64,000 nt of DNA. Source: JBARKJ01 sp049801375. Lineage in GTDB: Bacteria > Nitrospirota > JACRHJ01. Of the stretch, positions 26,923-35,148 are shown one piece after another. The stretch lies in the NCBI GenBank assembly GCA_049801375.1, contig JBARKJ010000030.1, positions 30,548 to 94,547 of the forward strand. Reading direction: 5' to 3'. The position numbers and the translations under genes were made by a program. The notes under the pieces are model-generated. The model searched no databases. It saw only the letters and a program-made list of their open reading frames with translations, and was not told where the DNA came from. The first letter of the stretch is position 1. The number at the start of each line of letters is the position of its first letter.

Positions 26923-27680
26923 TGATAGAGTTTAGAGATGTCGTTGTCGCGTATGGCAATCACATTGTTTTAAATCGCCTGAATTTCAGAGTGGGCGCTC
27001 ATGAAAAGGTCGCAATCCTGGGGGGCAGCGGCCGCGGAAAGACGACTATACTAAGACTGATACTCGGGCTGGTCCGTCCTGACGACGGTAAAATATTTAT
27101 AAACGGACAAGACATAACAGCGCTGTCCGAACTTCACATGAGGGATATCAGGCAAAAATTCAGCATAGTTTTTCAGGAAGGCGCCCTCTTCGATTCCCTC
27201 TCCGTAAAGGAGAATGTCGCTTATTGCATGAGAGAATACAGCGATTTGAGCGAGGAAGCGATAGAAAGCAGCGTCCGGACCGTGTTGAGAAGGATGGGCT
27301 TAGAGGACACGATCTATCTTATGCCGGAAGAACTCTCGGGCGGTATGCAAAGGCGGGTAGCCATCGCCCGGTCTCTGGCTTCGTGCACTCCGCATATAAT
27401 GCTTTATGACGAGCCGACTACCGGCCTTGATCCGATTGCCGCTGATAATATCTGCAATATTATAAACGAGCTTTCGTCGGGACCGCCCTCTGAGAGACCG
27501 GGACTGATAATAGTCACACACAGAGTGAGGGACGCGGCAATTGTGGCCGAGCGGTTTATATATCTTACTGACAGAGTGGCCTTTGACGGCGGCATTGAGG
27601 AACTCAAGGCCACAGAAGACCCGGAACTGAGGCATTTTGTAAACGAAATTATCTGTACATTGGAATCTCATACTTCGTGA
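26922..27680 (+). CDS. mlaF: Mla-type lipid ABC transporter ATPase (MlaF family)
   Basis: 252-residue cytoplasmic ATPase energising the MlaE permease. Walker A GGSGRGKTT (about 34-42; note Arg where many ABC ATPases have a different residue before GKT), Q-loop FQEGALFDSLSV, which is highly characteristic of MlaF/Ttg2A proteins, signature LSGGMQRRVAIAR, Walker B IMLYDEPTTGLDP and switch H in IIVTHRVRD are present. The ATG overlaps the mlaE stop and has AGGAG 8 bp upstream. Ten bp separate it from mlaD. Confidence 0.93.
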   Translation: MIEFRDVVVAYGNHIVLNRLNFRVGAHEKVAILGGSGRGKTTILRLILGLVRPDDGKIFINGQDITALSELHMRDIRQKFSIVFQEGALFDSLSVKENVAYCMREYSDLSEEAIESSVRTVLRRMGLEDTIYLMPEELSGGMQRRVAIARSLASCTPHIMLYDEPTTGLDPIAADNICNIINELSSGPPSERPGLIIVTHRVRDAAIVAERFIYLTDRVAFDGGIEELKATEDPELRHFVNEIICTLESHTS

Positions 27681-27690
27681 GGGGCCACTC

Positions 27691-28668
27691 ATGTACGATT
27701 ACACCAAGAACGTCATATTCGATTACACCAAGAACCTGAGGTGGTCCAGGCTTAAGGTCGGCATCCTGGTATCAGCGGCGCTTGTTATAATCTTTTTAGT
27801 GGTGATATTTGCCTCAAATATTGGAGGTCTCTTTGCGAACAACATCATTGTTTATTCAAATTTCAGTGATATAAAGGGATTAAAAGACGGTGCACCCGTA
27901 CGGCTTTCGGGTGTCCAGATAGGAAGCGTAAAAGGGATTTATTTTCAATCCGCTGGAGCAGTTAGAGTTGCCATGTCAATCAAAGAGGATTACCTGAGGT
28001 TTTTAACCAAAGATTCAGTAGCCGCAGTAAGCACCATGGGTATTCTCGGCGATAAATTCATTGAGCTAAGTGCGGGCACAGATGGAAGGCTACCGCCGGG
28101 CGGGGTCATAGCCGGCACAACGTCTCTCGACATTCAGAAAATCGCCGGGTCGGGCAATGCCGTCATAGCGAAACTGGGAACGGTTGTCGAAAGACTTGAT
28201 CATATATTATATCTTATAGAAAATGGGAACGGCAGCGCTTCCAAATTTATCAAAGACCCTTCGCTCTATGATAACCTGAACGCCTCAACGAAAAGGCTTG
28301 CAGATATTCTCGACTCAATTAACAGCGGGCGCGGCTCCCTGGGCAGGATTGTGAAAGACGATACACTGTATTCCGAACTCGAAGCCTCGGCCAGGGATTT
28401 AAGGCAATTCACGCTGAGCTTAAAAAATTCCGACGGCACGCTTAAAAAATTGGTTGCTGATAAGAGCCTTTATGAAAATCTCGACGCGAGCTCGAAGAAA
28501 CTCTCCTCAATACTGGACAGGCTCGATAAAGGCGAGGGGACTTTGGGAGGGCTTACAAAAAATGGACGGGTCTCAAAGGACCTTGAGCAGACCATAAGCG
28601 ACCTGAAAGCGCTCATTGAAGACATTAAACAGCACCCGAAGAAGTACCTTAAAATCAGCCTCTTTTAG
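27691..28668 (+). CDS. mlaD: MCE-domain lipid-binding protein (MlaD family) with repeated tail
   Basis: 325 residues. One N-terminal membrane anchor (LKVGILVSAALVIIFLVVIF), then a single MCE domain (SNFSDIKGLKDGAPVRLSGV ... AAVSTMGILGDKFIELSAG, about 50-140) that forms a hexameric ring for lipids in known MlaD. The C-terminal 170 residues are unusual: three units of about 40 residues resemble one another (DPSLYDNLNASTKRLADILD; DDTLYSELEASARDLRQF; DKSLYENLDASSKKLSSILD), each followed by a G-x-L-G or G-T-L turn, predicting a long helical periplasmic stalk. Last gene of the mla operon; its end overlaps the convergent Rieske gene by 14 bp. Confidence 0.9.
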   Translation: MYDYTKNVIFDYTKNLRWSRLKVGILVSAALVIIFLVVIFASNIGGLFANNIIVYSNFSDIKGLKDGAPVRLSGVQIGSVKGIYFQSAGAVRVAMSIKEDYLRFLTKDSVAAVSTMGILGDKFIELSAGTDGRLPPGGVIAGTTSLDIQKIAGSGNAVIAKLGTVVERLDHILYLIENGNGSASKFIKDPSLYDNLNASTKRLADILDSINSGRGSLGRIVKDDTLYSELEASARDLRQFTLSLKNSDGTLKKLVADKSLYENLDASSKKLSSILDRLDKGEGTLGGLTKNGRVSKDLEQTISDLKALIEDIKQHPKKYLKISLF

Positions 28669-29074
28669 CGCTCAATGTGCTAATCCGGGTTAACCTCGAC
28701 CCATACCGTCCCCGATTCCACTTTTGTCTTATGGAGTACGTACGGATGTGTTCCATGAGTATCTCCACGCACCGGAAGAACGGCATCATCCGGGGAGGCG
28801 GCAACTCGCCGCCGAAGTCGCGCGGGACGGGGTGGGAAATGGCTTCGCCGGTCGTAACGTCGAACTGTGCGCAGTGCATTGCGCAGGTGAGTATCGTGCC
28901 GTCCAGAGTGCCCATTTCAAGAGGCGCGTTCATGTGGCCGCACCTACGCTGGATTGCATAAAAGGTTCCACCGCAGTTACAGACCACGACCTCCTGTCCG
29001 TCCAGTTCGACAGCCTTCATCCCTCCCGGGGCAATGTCGTCCGCCTTTATCGCCGGCCTGAAATCGCCGCTCAT
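28655..29074 (-). CDS. Rieske [2Fe-2S] ferredoxin-like protein
   Basis: 139-residue soluble protein. The first about 95 residues form a Rieske domain with both cluster-binding motifs, CGHM (C-x-H) and CAMH (C-x-x-H), separated by about 16 residues, and the upstream FYAIQRRCGH. The type resembles electron donors such as NirD or dioxygenase ferredoxins. The tail from MEHIRTYSIRQKWN is basic, unconserved, and runs into the mlaD end, so it may be an out-of-frame extension. Its ATG overlaps the stop of an upstream truncated frame (ATGA), suggesting that it was the second gene of an operon whose first gene has been lost. No partner oxygenase is in view. Confidence 0.8.
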   Translation of the reverse strand: MSGDFRPAIKADDIAPGGMKAVELDGQEVVVCNCGGTFYAIQRRCGHMNAPLEMGTLDGTILTCAMHCAQFDVTTGEAISHPVPRDFGGELPPPRMMPFFRCVEILMEHIRTYSIRQKWNRGRYGSRLTRISTLSAKRG

Positions 29075-29217
29075 AAGTTAAGCTCCCACGGCGGTGTCTG
29101 GGGCAGGCTGTCCGGGTCGGTCACGTCCTTATGGACAAATAGCCCGCACCAGAAGCGCCTGATGGCATCGAAATGTTTCCTGTGGAATGGGTATAACCCA
29201 ACGGCCCAATGCCGTAA
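29071..29217 (-). pseudogene. Truncated 3' end of a gene coupled to the Rieske gene
   Basis: An open frame without a start codon runs between a stop at 29218 and its own stop at 29071, which overlaps the Rieske ATG by 4 bp. The encoded end contains RKHFDAIRRFWCGLFVHKD and finishes PDSLPQTPPWELNL, reading like real protein. Upstream lies an att-like scar and REP-like sequence, so the 5' part was probably removed by an insertion or deletion. I do not recognise the family. Confidence 0.45.
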
Positions 29218-29278
29218 TTAACCTGTTATACCTTTTCAAAGGACGGAAAAATAATCTTGTAATGCCCTAAAAAGAAAA

Positions 29279-29311
29279 GTCCCCAACATCCTTTTGGGAC
29301 AGTTTGGGGAC
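29279..29311. repeat. REP-like inverted repeat
   Basis: Arms GTCCCCAA (29279-29286) and TTGGGGAC (29304-29311), with an inner TGGGACAG. Sequences of this GTCCCCAAAC type are commonly seen as dispersed repeats in environmental genomes, often tied to REP-associated transposases; none is visible in this window. Confidence 0.45.
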
Positions 29312-29362
29312 ACAGTTTTTGGCTCTTTAGTAGGGCCTAAGTCATTGATAACTAAATAATTA

Positions 29363-29384
29363 TGAGGCGGCGGGAATCGAACCC
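29363..29384 (-). mobile_element. att-like scar: 3' end of a tmRNA/tRNA gene
   Basis: On the minus strand the 22 bases GGGTTCGATTCCCGCCGCCT(CA) are a T-arm and acceptor end typical of tmRNA genes. The T-loop TTCGATT and 3' stem are intact but the 5' half of the stem matches in only three positions and no RNA body follows. This is what remains after integration or imprecise loss of an element at such a gene. Confidence 0.6.
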
Positions 29385-30011
29385 AATAAAACGAAATCCG
29401 CCGAACACCATAAAAACAAGCAAATATCAATGTTTATTAACAGTTACATCCAACTTTCTATCCGGTTTCAGTCCGATAAAGTGTAATGAACGTCAAAAGA
29501 TTATAGCCTTTATTGCGAAAGTTTTGCGAAAGTGCAGGCACAAAAACCGCACAGTGCATACAGGGGGTAAAAGGCGTTATCTTGACCTCAGACTGATAAT
29601 GTTATAGGGTAGCTCATGCTCGCTATCCTTGCGCAGCATCGCTCTGACCTGAAGCCCTATTATCGGTTACGAAAGAAACCCGACATAAACCCGACACACG
29701 GCAGGGGTCGCTGGTTCGAACCCAGCATAGCCTACCATGGATTTCGAGGGGTTGCAAGAAATCTTCCCATATGAGATTGAGACGGTGAAGCGGCTTCTGA
29801 GCCGGGTAAGGCTAAATTTAGGAGCATAACTATCGCGGCTATGGTTTTTTCTGGGCGGCGTTATCGCTCATAATCGAATTTTAAAGCCTAGTCAACATCC
29901 AGCCCCTCTTCCATTATCCCTCTTTTTACTGATGATGTCCTTCGTATAAGAAATTTAATTATGGTATAATCCCCGCTTCGTTTGCGGCTGTTTCATTAAA
30001 AAAGGTGTACC
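29385..30011. other. Gene-free scar region before tex
   Basis: About 630 bp with no gene I can support. It contains a tRNA 3' fragment (29703-29737) preceded by a doubled ACCCGACA motif near 29678-29697, and upstream of tex an AT-rich stretch with a plausible -10 (TATAAT at about 29964). The 81-codon open frame at 29362-29607 begins inside the att scar and has no ribosome site. Confidence 0.5.
29703..29737 (+). tRNA. tRNA 3'-end fragment (T-arm, acceptor strand, CCA)
   Basis: A perfect 5-bp T-stem GCTGG/CCAGC enclosing TTCGAAC (29710-29726), then acceptor strand ATAGCCT, discriminator A and encoded CCA. No matching AGGCTAT 5' strand, D-arm or anticodon arm lies upstream, so it is not a functional tRNA but the duplicate end left by an integration event. 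Amino acid identity cannot be told. Confidence 0.7.
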
Positions 30012-32141
30012 GTGGAGAATAAATATTTCGAAAAGATTTCGCGCGAGCTTGGGCTCGGCATAGGCCAGGTAAAGGCCACCGCAGCCCTCATCGGGGAGGG
30101 GGCCACCGTCCCGTTCATAGCCCGTTACAGAAAAGAGGCGACAGGCTCTATGGACGAAGTCGCGGTGGCCGCTGTACGCGACAGGCTCGCCCAGCTTGTC
30201 GAGCTCGACAAGCGCCGTGAGGCTATACTCAAATCCCTGGATGAACAGGGTGTCCTCACGGACGAGCTTAAAGCCAGTGTAGTAGCCGCCGAGACCCTGA
30301 CCGCCCTGGAGGACATATACCTGCCCTACAGGCCGAAGCGGCGGACACGTGCCACCATGGCCAGGGAGAAAGGTCTGCTGCCCCTGGCGGAGCTTATCTT
30401 CGCTCAGGAAGGCGCGGACCCTGTGGCCGAGGCCGCCATATATGTAGACCCGGAAAAAGGCGTAAACAACCCGGACGAGGCGCTGGCCGGGGCAAGGGAC
30501 ATAATCGCGGAATGGGTAGCTGAGGACCAGGCCGCCCGCGAGAGGATGCGTGAGCTTTTTAACCTGAAGGGTTCTTTGCGCTCCAGGGTGCAGAAGGGCA
30601 AGGAAGAGGACGGGGCAAAGTACCGGGACTATTTCGATTGGGAGGAGCCGGTTTCGTCGGCCCCTTCGCACCGGGTACTGGCCATGAGGCGCGGCGAGAA
30701 TGAAGGGTTCATTTCATTGCAGCTTGCCCCGCCCGAAGACGAGGCAGTAATCGCGCTCGAAGGGCTTTTCGTCAAAGGGAGCGGCGTGGATTCGGAGCAG
30801 GTGAGGCTTGCCGTGCATGACTCTTATAAAAGGTTGCTGTCCCTCTCGATGGAGACGGAGACACGGCTGAATACTAAGAAGAGGGCGGAGATCGAGGCTA
30901 TCAGGGTTTTCGCGGAGAACCTTCGCCAGCTCTTGCTGGCCCCGCCGCTTGGACAAAAGAACGTGCTCGCGGTCGATCCCGGCTTCCGCACGGGCTGCAA
31001 GCTCGTATGCCTCGACAGGCAGGGGCAGCTTCTGCATCACGACGTTATCTACCCAAGCATGTCCGAGGGGGCAAAGGCCGAATCGGCGGCCAAGGTCCGC
31101 TCGCTATGCGGAAGGTTCGAGATAGAGGTCATAGCGGTCGGCAACGGGACCGCGGGCCGCGAGACGGAGTCCTTCCTGCGCGGGCTCGATCTTCCGAAGT
31201 CCATCAGTATCGTCATGGTAAACGAGAGCGGGGCATCCATTTATTCGGCATCGGAAGTCGCACGCAGGGAGTTCCCGGACCACGACATCACCGTGCGGGG
31301 CGCGGTATCTATCGGCAGGCGCCTCATGGACCCCCTAGCGGAGCTGGTCAAAATAGACCCTAAGTCCATAGGCGTGGGCCAGTACCAGCACGACGTGGAC
31401 CAGAACGCGCTTAAGAAGGGCCTGGACGACGTCGTCATAAGCTGCGTGAATAACGTAGGCGTCGAGGTAAACACCGCCAGCAAAGAACTACTGACCTATG
31501 TCTCCGGCGTAGGCCCGCAGCTTGCGCAGAACATAATCGATTACAGGAACGCGAACGGACCTTTCCACAGCAGGGAGGAGCTTAAAGGCGTCCCGCGCGT
31601 GGGGCCGAAGGCGTTCGAGCAGGCGGCCGGGTTCCTGCGGATAAGGGACGCGAAAAATCCGCTCGACACAAGCGCTGTGCACCCGGAGAGTTATCCAGTG
31701 GTAGAGGCGATGGCGCGCGACCTTGACTGTTCCGTCAGCGGCCTGATGAGGGACGCCGAGTTGCACAAAAAAATAGACATCAAGAAATACATAAGCGATA
31801 AAATAGGAATCCCGACCTTGAACGACATCTTAGACGAGCTTTCCAGGCCGGGCCGCGACCCCCGTCAGCAGTTCGATGCCTTCAGCTTCACTGAAGGCAT
31901 CGAGAAGATAACCGACCTCGAGAAGGGTCTAAAGCTTCCGGGTATAGTGACCAACATAACCGCGTTTGGGGCGTTCGTGGACATAGGCGTGCACCAGGAC
32001 GGACTCGTCCACATAAGCCAGCTTGCGGACAGGTTCGTGAAGAACCCAGCCGACGTGGTGAAGGTAAACCAGCGGGTCACGGTTACGGTGCTCGAAGTGG
32101 ACGTGCAGAGGAACAGAATTTCACTGTCGATGAAGAAATAG
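30012..32141 (+). CDS. tex: Tex-family RNA-binding transcription accessory protein
   Basis: 709-residue cytoplasmic nucleic-acid-binding protein, part of the general transcription/stress machinery. Tex architecture is complete: N-terminal helical region (VPFIARYRKEATGSMDE, EDIYLPYRPKRRTRA), a YqgF/RNase H-like core (NVLAVDPGFRTGCKLVCLD), the helix-hairpin-helix section (GPQLAQNIIDYRNANGPFHS, VPRVGPKAFEQAAGFLRI) and the C-terminal S1 domain (PGIVTNITAFGAFVDIGVHQDG). Start is GTG at 30012 with AAAAGG upstream. Flanked on both sides by tRNA/tmRNA scars, and the last clearly chromosomal gene before the island. Confidence 0.95.
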   Translation: MENKYFEKISRELGLGIGQVKATAALIGEGATVPFIARYRKEATGSMDEVAVAAVRDRLAQLVELDKRREAILKSLDEQGVLTDELKASVVAAETLTALEDIYLPYRPKRRTRATMAREKGLLPLAELIFAQEGADPVAEAAIYVDPEKGVNNPDEALAGARDIIAEWVAEDQAARERMRELFNLKGSLRSRVQKGKEEDGAKYRDYFDWEEPVSSAPSHRVLAMRRGENEGFISLQLAPPEDEAVIALEGLFVKGSGVDSEQVRLAVHDSYKRLLSLSMETETRLNTKKRAEIEAIRVFAENLRQLLLAPPLGQKNVLAVDPGFRTGCKLVCLDRQGQLLHHDVIYPSMSEGAKAESAAKVRSLCGRFEIEVIAVGNGTAGRETESFLRGLDLPKSISIVMVNESGASIYSASEVARREFPDHDITVRGAVSIGRRLMDPLAELVKIDPKSIGVGQYQHDVDQNALKKGLDDVVISCVNNVGVEVNTASKELLTYVSGVGPQLAQNIIDYRNANGPFHSREELKGVPRVGPKAFEQAAGFLRIRDAKNPLDTSAVHPESYPVVEAMARDLDCSVSGLMRDAELHKKIDIKKYISDKIGIPTLNDILDELSRPGRDPRQQFDAFSFTEGIEKITDLEKGLKLPGIVTNITAFGAFVDIGVHQDGLVHISQLADRFVKNPADVVKVNQRVTVTVLEVDVQRNRISLSMKK

Positions 32142-32154
32142 AGAAACATAAAAA

Positions 32155-32177
32155 TGGTGGAGGCAACGGGAATCGAA
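32155..32177 (-). mobile_element. Left attachment site of the island (tmRNA/tRNA 3' end)
   Basis: Minus-strand sequence TTCGATTCCCGTTGCCTCCA followed by CCA is a T-loop plus acceptor end with discriminator and CCA, the standard end of a tmRNA (ssrA) gene and a common integration target. The gene body should continue to the right but unrelated DNA begins at once. The intact gene is expected at the other end of the island, outside the window. It lies 14 bp after the tex stop and marks where GC content and gene content change. Confidence 0.65.
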
Positions 32178-32359
32178 GGCGAGAATAGGGGCAATACCTC
32201 CTATACTTTTATGGAGTGACCGTTTGCCTTTTTTAAATTGCCGGCACCTTCTATAGATCATTGCTTGATAAAACTAATCGTTACACATAAAAAATTAGTG
32301 GGTTTCGATAGATAACAGCAAGTCAAATCGCTGATTTAATAGTTGCAAAAAGCACAAGA

Positions 32360-32445
32360 ACAATGTAGATTGAATACACAATAACATTGCAATACATAAA
32401 CACAATAACATTGCATTATAATAACGTAAAAACATTGTCAATCTA
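32360..32445. promoter_or_regulatory. Operator array upstream of the Fic gene
   Basis: Two identical 16-bp repeats ACACAATAACATTGCA at 32376-32391 and 32400-32415 (24 bp apart), a third AACATTG at 32430-32436 and an inverted CAATGT at 32361-32366. TAGATTGA (32367-32374) is mirrored by TCAATCTA (32438-32445), just before the start codon. Such a multi-site AT-rich array is expected for autoregulation by the DNA-binding N-terminus of the Fic protein. Confidence 0.6.
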
Positions 32446-32447
32446 AT

Positions 32448-33977
32448 ATGGCTACTCCTGGCGAACTCTTAGCAAAATCTCTTGAAGTCATGCGGACGGT
32501 ACAACAAGAGGGGATCATCCGCTCGTCCGATATGCCTAGGATTCACCGTGAGCGCCTGCTGAAAGCCGGTTTCTTGCAGGAAATCATAAAAGGCTGGCTT
32601 CTTGCGAAAGACCCCGCGCTCAGGGAAGGGGATAGCACACCTTGGTACGCTTCTTTCTGGTCATTTGCCCGGAGTTACCTGGGTGAAAGATTTGGCGATG
32701 AATACTGCCTTTCTCAGGAATCGTCGGTAAAAATTCACACGGGTTCAACCGCCATCCCAAAGCAGCTGGTAGTGATTACAAAAGGAAAGGGCACACAACT
32801 TCTTCAGTTGCCCTTCGAAACCTCGTTGTTTATGTACCAGAACAAAAAGAACTTCCCGACTGAGAGAGTGAAACTGAACGGTTTGTGGATAATGGACCTG
32901 CCTACCGTTTTATGCAGGCTGCAGCCAGCGTCTTTCAAAAACGACCCGACAGACACGGAAATCGCGCTGAGGATGGTGAGAGATGCCTCTCCGCTCCTTC
33001 ACATCCTGCTTGAGGGCGGTAATACGGCAATAGCAAGCAGGCTTGCCGGAGCATATAAATTCCTCGATGAAGAGGAGATGGCTAACCGCATCGTGAAGGG
33101 TATGGAGGCCGCCGGGTATAAGATTCGTCTCTCCAATCCTTTCGAGCGAGACGCCCCTGCGTTCACAGGCGGCACGCGGATTATCTCTCCATACGTATCA
33201 AGGATCGAAGCCCTCTGGAAATCTATGCGTGAGGATGTGCTTGCCGTATTTCCCAAGGCCCCGGGAATGCCCAAAGACCCTGAGAAATATCTCAGGAAGA
33301 TAGATAAAATATACGTCAGCGACGCCTACAACTCGCTCTCGATAGAGGGATACGAGGTTACGGCGGGGCTTATTGAGCGGGTCCGTGACGGGCGATGGAA
33401 CCCTGAAAATATACAAGATAGGCAGCAAAGGGACGCCTTGGCCGCAAAGGGCTATAGCCTGGCATTCAAATCTGTTGAAGAGAGCATCAGGAAAATACTG
33501 TCCGGGAACAATCCGGGCGAGGTCGTCAGCGTTGACCACCACGAGTGGTACGCGCAGATGTTTTCTCCGTCCGTCCAGGCCGGCATACTGAAGCCCTCCG
33601 ACCTCGCCGGTTACCGGAACGGCCAGGTCTTCATAAAAGGCTCCAAGCATGTCCCGCTTCCCAAGGAAGCCGTGCTGGACTGCATGGAGACTTTATTAGG
33701 ACTGCTGAAAGAAGAGCAGGATGCAAGCGTCCGAGCCGTCTTGGGCCATTTTATTTTCGTTTTCATACACCCTTATATGGACGGCAATGGCCGGATGGGC
33801 AGGTTCCTGATGAACGCCATGCTTGCCTCGGGCGGCTATCCCTGGACTGTCATCCGTCTGGCAAGGCGTGAGCTTTATATGTCTGCCCTTGAAGAGGCTT
33901 CGGTCCATGGACGAATCAAACCATTTGCGGAGTTTATCAAGGAAGAGTTGGCAGGAGGGGCAATTGGAAGGCTTTAA
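32448..33977 (+). CDS. Fic-domain AMP-transferase-like protein with AbiEi-like N-terminus
   Basis: 509 residues. The Fic core has the complete active-site motif HPYMDGNGRMGR with His441; Fic enzymes move AMP or other nucleotidyl groups onto proteins. A class II self-inhibitory motif S-x-x-x-E-G (SLSIEG, Ser296-Glu300-Gly301) precedes it, so activity should be autoinhibited until relieved. The N-terminus (IIRSSDMPRIHRERLLKAGF then QEIIKGWLLAKD) resembles the winged-helix start of AbiEi antitoxins, including the AbiEi at 62378-62980. This suggests a protein acting as its own repressor and toxin/antitoxin combined. Upstream operator array; followed by a small HTH protein. Confidence 0.85.
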   Translation: MATPGELLAKSLEVMRTVQQEGIIRSSDMPRIHRERLLKAGFLQEIIKGWLLAKDPALREGDSTPWYASFWSFARSYLGERFGDEYCLSQESSVKIHTGSTAIPKQLVVITKGKGTQLLQLPFETSLFMYQNKKNFPTERVKLNGLWIMDLPTVLCRLQPASFKNDPTDTEIALRMVRDASPLLHILLEGGNTAIASRLAGAYKFLDEEEMANRIVKGMEAAGYKIRLSNPFERDAPAFTGGTRIISPYVSRIEALWKSMREDVLAVFPKAPGMPKDPEKYLRKIDKIYVSDAYNSLSIEGYEVTAGLIERVRDGRWNPENIQDRQQRDALAAKGYSLAFKSVEESIRKILSGNNPGEVVSVDHHEWYAQMFSPSVQAGILKPSDLAGYRNGQVFIKGSKHVPLPKEAVLDCMETLLGLLKEEQDASVRAVLGHFIFVFIHPYMDGNGRMGRFLMNAMLASGGYPWTVIRLARRELYMSALEEASVHGRIKPFAEFIKEELAGGAIGRL

Positions 33978-33984
33978 ACCAGAG

Positions 33985-34251
33985 ATGATTACAATTGAAG
34001 AATTTGCAGAGCGTATGCAAATCAGTCGCACCACTGTCTTTGAATGGATTAAAAAAGACCGACTTAAAGCTGGAAAACACTATATAAAAATCGGCAGGAT
34101 CATTCGGTTTGAATGGGGGCCGGATTTGCTAAAAATGCTCCGTGAAGATAGCGAATTAAATCATGTTGTCGAAGAAAAGCAGACAGTAGAAAAGCCTCCG
34201 AGGAGAAGGAGGTCAGGTAATCGAAGGATTGCCATAAATTTGGACTATTAG
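33985..34251 (+). CDS. Small helix-turn-helix protein (excisionase/MerR-like fold)
   Basis: 88 residues starting MITIEEFAERMQISRTTVFE, a DNA-binding winged helix typical of excisionase-family proteins (target sequence recognition by ISRTTVFEWIKKDRLKAG). The basic tail PPRRRRSGNRR may add nonspecific DNA contact. It starts 8 bp after the Fic stop; a TTG at 33963, overlapping Fic and preceded by AGGAGGGG, is an alternative start adding 7 residues. Likely co-transcribed with Fic as regulator or partner. Confidence 0.7.
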   Translation: MITIEEFAERMQISRTTVFEWIKKDRLKAGKHYIKIGRIIRFEWGPDLLKMLREDSELNHVVEEKQTVEKPPRRRRSGNRRIAINLDY

Positions 34252-34427
34252 ATTTTAATTCGCCCTTATTTCCCTTCGCACTTTATGCTTGAAGAACGCT
34301 TCAAACAGCCACTGAAACTAGGCGTGAAGTGGCAAACATGCGCCAATTGCGGCACGAATTGGCTCATAAATGGCTCAAAAGGCTCACGGCGGATTGAAAA
34401 ACAAAGAAGAAGATACCTGATGTTATA

Positions 34428-34795
34428 TCAGTACACACATGAGGAGTTCGTAGAATTTCTTGAGGCCGAGCGGCAAGTCGGCACAAGCTTTGTGTCTGGG
34501 TCGAGTGCAACAAACGTCCACTGATTACCAACGCGGCTTTGGTCGTTAAAACCGGGGATGATGCGTCTTTGCTTCTTCTGGACGTATGTCCATATCTCGT
34601 CAACCTGAATTCTTTGGCAGTCAAGGTTCCGCATATGCTCGCCCATAATCCGTGATCACTTCTCCCCGACGTTTAGCGTAAGCCGCATTATTGTATCGCG
34701 GTGAGTGCCCGTCATTCGTTCAATAGAGCGGATAGAATTACCCTCCACTAAACAGCTAATGATTTGCGCTGTCTTTCAGTAGATAGCCTGTTCAT
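34428..34795 (-). pseudogene. IS1-family-like transposase, frameshifted remnant
   Basis: On the minus strand MNRLSTERQRKSLAV starts at 34795, then similarity continues in other frames: LVEGNSIRSIERMTGTHRDT, MRNLDCQRIQVDEIWTYVQK, and NQWTFVALDPDTKLVPT. This is the order of an IS1-type transposase, with HTH, then the first catalytic aspartate (DEIW) and VALDPDTK. At least two frameshifts, an internal stop and loss of the C-terminal half make it inactive. An open frame on the plus strand (34285-34524) over the same DNA is a shadow. IR TATATCT/AGATATA at 34825-34841 may be the element's end or an operator for the next gene. Confidence 0.75.
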
Positions 34796-34961
34796 TTGAT
34801 TTCTCCTTTCGATTGCCCAAAGTATATATCTTGTAGATATACTTAACAATTTAAAAAATGCATTATGTATATCGATTTGCATATTAATTACAAAAATCCC
34901 CTCGACAATGCTTTAATCAAGCTATATATTCTAATTCCTAAATCACGGGAGGATATATCCA

Positions 34962-35147
34962 ATGGCAAAAACAGAACCTATTTTATTAAGACTCGAACCA
35001 GAGGAAAAGGAAGCTTTTCAGCAAGCCGCGAAGATAACGGGGCTACCATTGTCTATGTGGGCAAGAGAACGGTTACGGTGGGCAGCGATTAAGGAACTGG
35101 AAGAAGCATCTATCCCTATAGCCTTCCTGCAAACAAAGAGAGACTAA
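34962..35147 (+). CDS. Ribbon-helix-helix DNA-binding protein
   Basis: 61 residues: KTEPILLRLEPEEKEAFQQA then LPLSMWARERLRWAAIKELE, a ribbon-helix-helix fold as in DUF1778 antitoxins or mobilisation accessory proteins. GGGAGG lies 8 bp before the ATG. It ends one base before the ATG of the DUF262 gene, so the two are an operon. By analogy it should repress its own operon, possibly through the IR at 34825-34841, and may act as an antitoxin-like partner to the nuclease. Confidence 0.75.
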   Translation: MAKTEPILLRLEPEEKEAFQQAAKITGLPLSMWARERLRWAAIKELEEASIPIAFLQTKRD

Positions 35148-35148
35148 A

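Noticed and set aside
29703..29737. Complete tRNA gene
   Set aside because: Only the T-arm and acceptor end with CCA are present; no D-arm, anticodon arm or 5' acceptor strand upstream.
32376..32415. Start of a CRISPR array
   Set aside because: The two 16-bp repeats are only 8 bp apart and no further units follow; no cas genes in the window.
34285..34524. 79-codon plus-strand frame with ribosome-site-poor ATG
   Set aside because: It overlaps the IS1-like remnant on the opposite strand and has no recognisable domain; the minus-strand similarity explains the sequence.
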